Part shown: in pieces, positions 62,401 to 64,000 of the stretch | Layout of the letters: each line of letters opens with the position of its first letter | Position numbering within the stretch: the stretch's first letter is position 1 | Translations under genes and position numbers: made by a program | DNA from: Chitinophagaceae bacterium | Lineage (GTDB): Bacteria > Bacteroidota > Bacteroidia > Chitinophagales > Chitinophagaceae | Direction of reading: 5' to 3' | NCBI GenBank assembly: GCA_016720775.1 | Contig: JADKJX010000001.1 | Coordinates: forward strand, 1,545,294-1,609,293 | Length of the DNA stretch: 64,000 nt | Notes under the pieces: model-generated | What the model saw: only the letters and a program-made list of their open reading frames with translations | What the model was told of the DNA's origin: nothing | Databases searched by the model: none

Positions 62401-64000
62401 AACCTTACCATTCAAAATACCAGCACACGTGAATTCAGATTAACTGGTAATACTGCAGTTACCACAACAATTGCAAAAGACCTTGTTATTTCAGGGGGTA
62501 CATTCAATGTAGCCAGTGGAAGTGGTGCACCAACATTAAATGTTGGCGGAAATTTTAACCAGTCGGGTGGCACGTTAACTTCTACAGGTTCGCTTACATC
62601 AATTGTTTTCACCGGGTCTGGTAAAACATTTACCCAAAGCGCAGGAACATTAACCAGTACCAATATTAACTGGGCGGTTAATAACGGCGCTTCACTTACG
62701 CTGATTAACAACCTGCCGGTAGCCACAACAAGAACAGTGGCCATTAATGGTACACTCGATTGCAGCACGCTTGCCATCTCTGGTGCAGGTACTGTTGTTG
62801 TTAATAATGGCGGCACCATAAAGTTGGATCTACCAACGGTTCCGGGGCAATTGCTGGAAATATACCTCCAGGCGGGCTTACATTAAATACCGGTTCTACC
62901 GTTGAATATAATGGTGCCGGGGCACAGTTCGCTACAGCAAGAACTTTTTCTAATCTTACGATCAATAACTCAAATGGTATTACCCTGTTAGGTGATGTAA
63001 CCGTAAATGGCATATTGAACCTGAATTCGGGAGCCATAACTACAGGAAACAATAAAGTAGTTACCAATTCAACAACACCTGCCGACCTGACCAGGACGAG
63101 CGGGTATATAAAAGGCAACCTGCAACGGGCCATCGGTTCAGGAAGTAACACGTATGATTTTGTTGTCGGTACAACTTCAGGTTATACGCCTGTCAGCATT
63201 GCCTTTACAGGTGTAAGTGCTGCCGGTAATAATGTGACCGTGTTTTCAACGGATGGCAAGAGTCCATCGAATTACCCTGTGTCGTTCAATAACTCAAATT
63301 ATTTAAACCGCAGGTGGAACATTACCAATGCGGGCGCTGCTACTTTCACGGCAAGCCCGTCATTCACATTCCTGCCGGCCGACCTGGTAAATACCAGCAT
63401 CGGTAATCTCCGGATGTATAAATACGATAACCCCAATACAACATTCCCGGCTGTAACCAATAATGGAAGCAATACGCTGACATTATCAGGACTTACTTCA
63501 TTCAGTGAGTTTGGTGCCGGGGAGGCCAGTACCTATACACTCACCTATACGGCCGGTGCAAATGGTTCTATCAGCGGCACTACGCCGCAAACTGTTAACT
63601 ACGGAGATAATGGGTCAGCAGTAACAGCAGTGCCTGATGCACACTATCATTTTGTGAACTGGAGTGATGGATCAACAGCAAATCCACGTACGGATAATAA
63701 TGTTACAGCAAATATCAGTGTTACTGCAAACTTTGCCATCGATACCTATACGATTAACGCAACAACCGGCGCCAATGGTACCGTAACGCCGTTGGGCATT
63801 ACCTCGGTTAATTATGATGGCAGCCAGGCATATACCATTACAGCGGATGCATGTTATCACATTGTTGACGTTTTAGTGGATGGCGTATCACAAGGGGCTG
63901 TTACTTCTTATACGTTTAATAATGTAGCAACGAATCATACGATCTCTGCCACCTTTGCGGTCAATACCTACACGATTACGGCGAGTACAGGATCGAACGG
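59423..64000 (+). CDS. Giant secreted adhesin with autotransporter-type beta repeats (frameshifted, 3' end outside window)
   Basis: A signal peptide starts at ATG 59423 (MRTSFNKYRMLTIAFVMV, cleaved near AAFG-QT); the frame is open back to 59132. Next is WVPTTGGVWTTAGNWSPSGA, then beta-helix repeats including several PATR-type units (GTGTLTLSGTNTYTGVTTVS; TLTLSGNNSYTGTTTISAG). Near the right edge, from about 63530, ~70-residue bacterial/InlB-like B repeats begin (YTLTYTAGANGSISG; YTINATTGANGTVTP; YTITASTGSNG). The coding frame changes at about 60560, 61393, 61420, 61691, 61798, 62163, 62220, 62260 and 62820, each time resuming recognisable repeats. A T9SS signal probably lies beyond the window. 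Likely a surface adhesin. Confidence 0.8.

Overview
The window comes from a Bacteroidota chromosome, most likely family Chitinophagaceae. The grounds are type IX secretion (T9SS) sorting domains on secreted proteins, TAnnTTTG promoter elements with few Shine-Dalgarno sequences, the acylated-ornithine type of arginine pathway, a tmRNA tag ending in AMAA, and many housekeeping proteins of Bacteroidota type. No replication origin, rRNA, CRISPR array, intact transposase or prophage was seen.

Layout. 1-4.0 kb holds three secreted T9SS-type proteins. 4.0-9.6 kb holds an ECF sigma factor with a likely membrane partner, an NlpC/P60 hydrolase, a half-size TauE-like protein, ppa, the fluoride channel crcB, two lipoproteins and phoH. 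9.8-11.4 kb is an accessory patch: a truncated RBBP9-like hydrolase, a frameshifted lipoprotein and a DUF4332 gene, each bounded by inverted repeats. 11.5-19.7 kb runs leftward with purE, a four-helix-bundle protein, a TolC/RND/adaptor efflux operon and purK. 20-31.8 kb is mixed metabolism: hppD, L,D-transpeptidase, aspartokinase, fbp, an ABC ATPase, FKBP, a DinB/YfiT protein, Nudix, folC, a TonB-like protein and yggS. 32-42.5 kb carries an acyl-CoA dehydrogenase, the N-degron pair aat-clpS, two paralogous hybrid kinases (one degenerate) with an Hpt protein, tRNA-Val and mtaB. 43-56.3 kb holds GH3, then the arginine operon (GNAT, argG, argC, argD, argF', argB, argE, argH) followed by dxr and rseP. 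56.4-58.7 kb holds a MutS-like membrane ATPase and tmRNA. 59.1-64.0 kb is a very large secreted adhesin that leaves the window.

The most unusual pattern concerns three small ORFs: a DUF559 nuclease, a GIY-YIG nuclease and a four-helix-bundle (23S intervening-sequence type) protein. Each is bounded by its own class of short repeat and each sits at the 5' edge of a biosynthetic gene (argB, purK, purE). In argB and purK the element ORF reads in frame into the enzyme, and no ordinary start codon remains close to the enzyme. Copies of the DUF559-type G-rich palindrome also lie in frame inside argG and the argF' tail, with a related one in mtaB. This resembles in-frame palindromic elements paired with small nucleases that could mobilise them.

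A second layer is sequence quality. Single-base frameshifts interrupt purK, dxr, a lipoprotein and a secreted protein, and about nine lie within 2.4 kb of the adhesin. Most look like indel errors of a draft or long-read assembly rather than gene decay.
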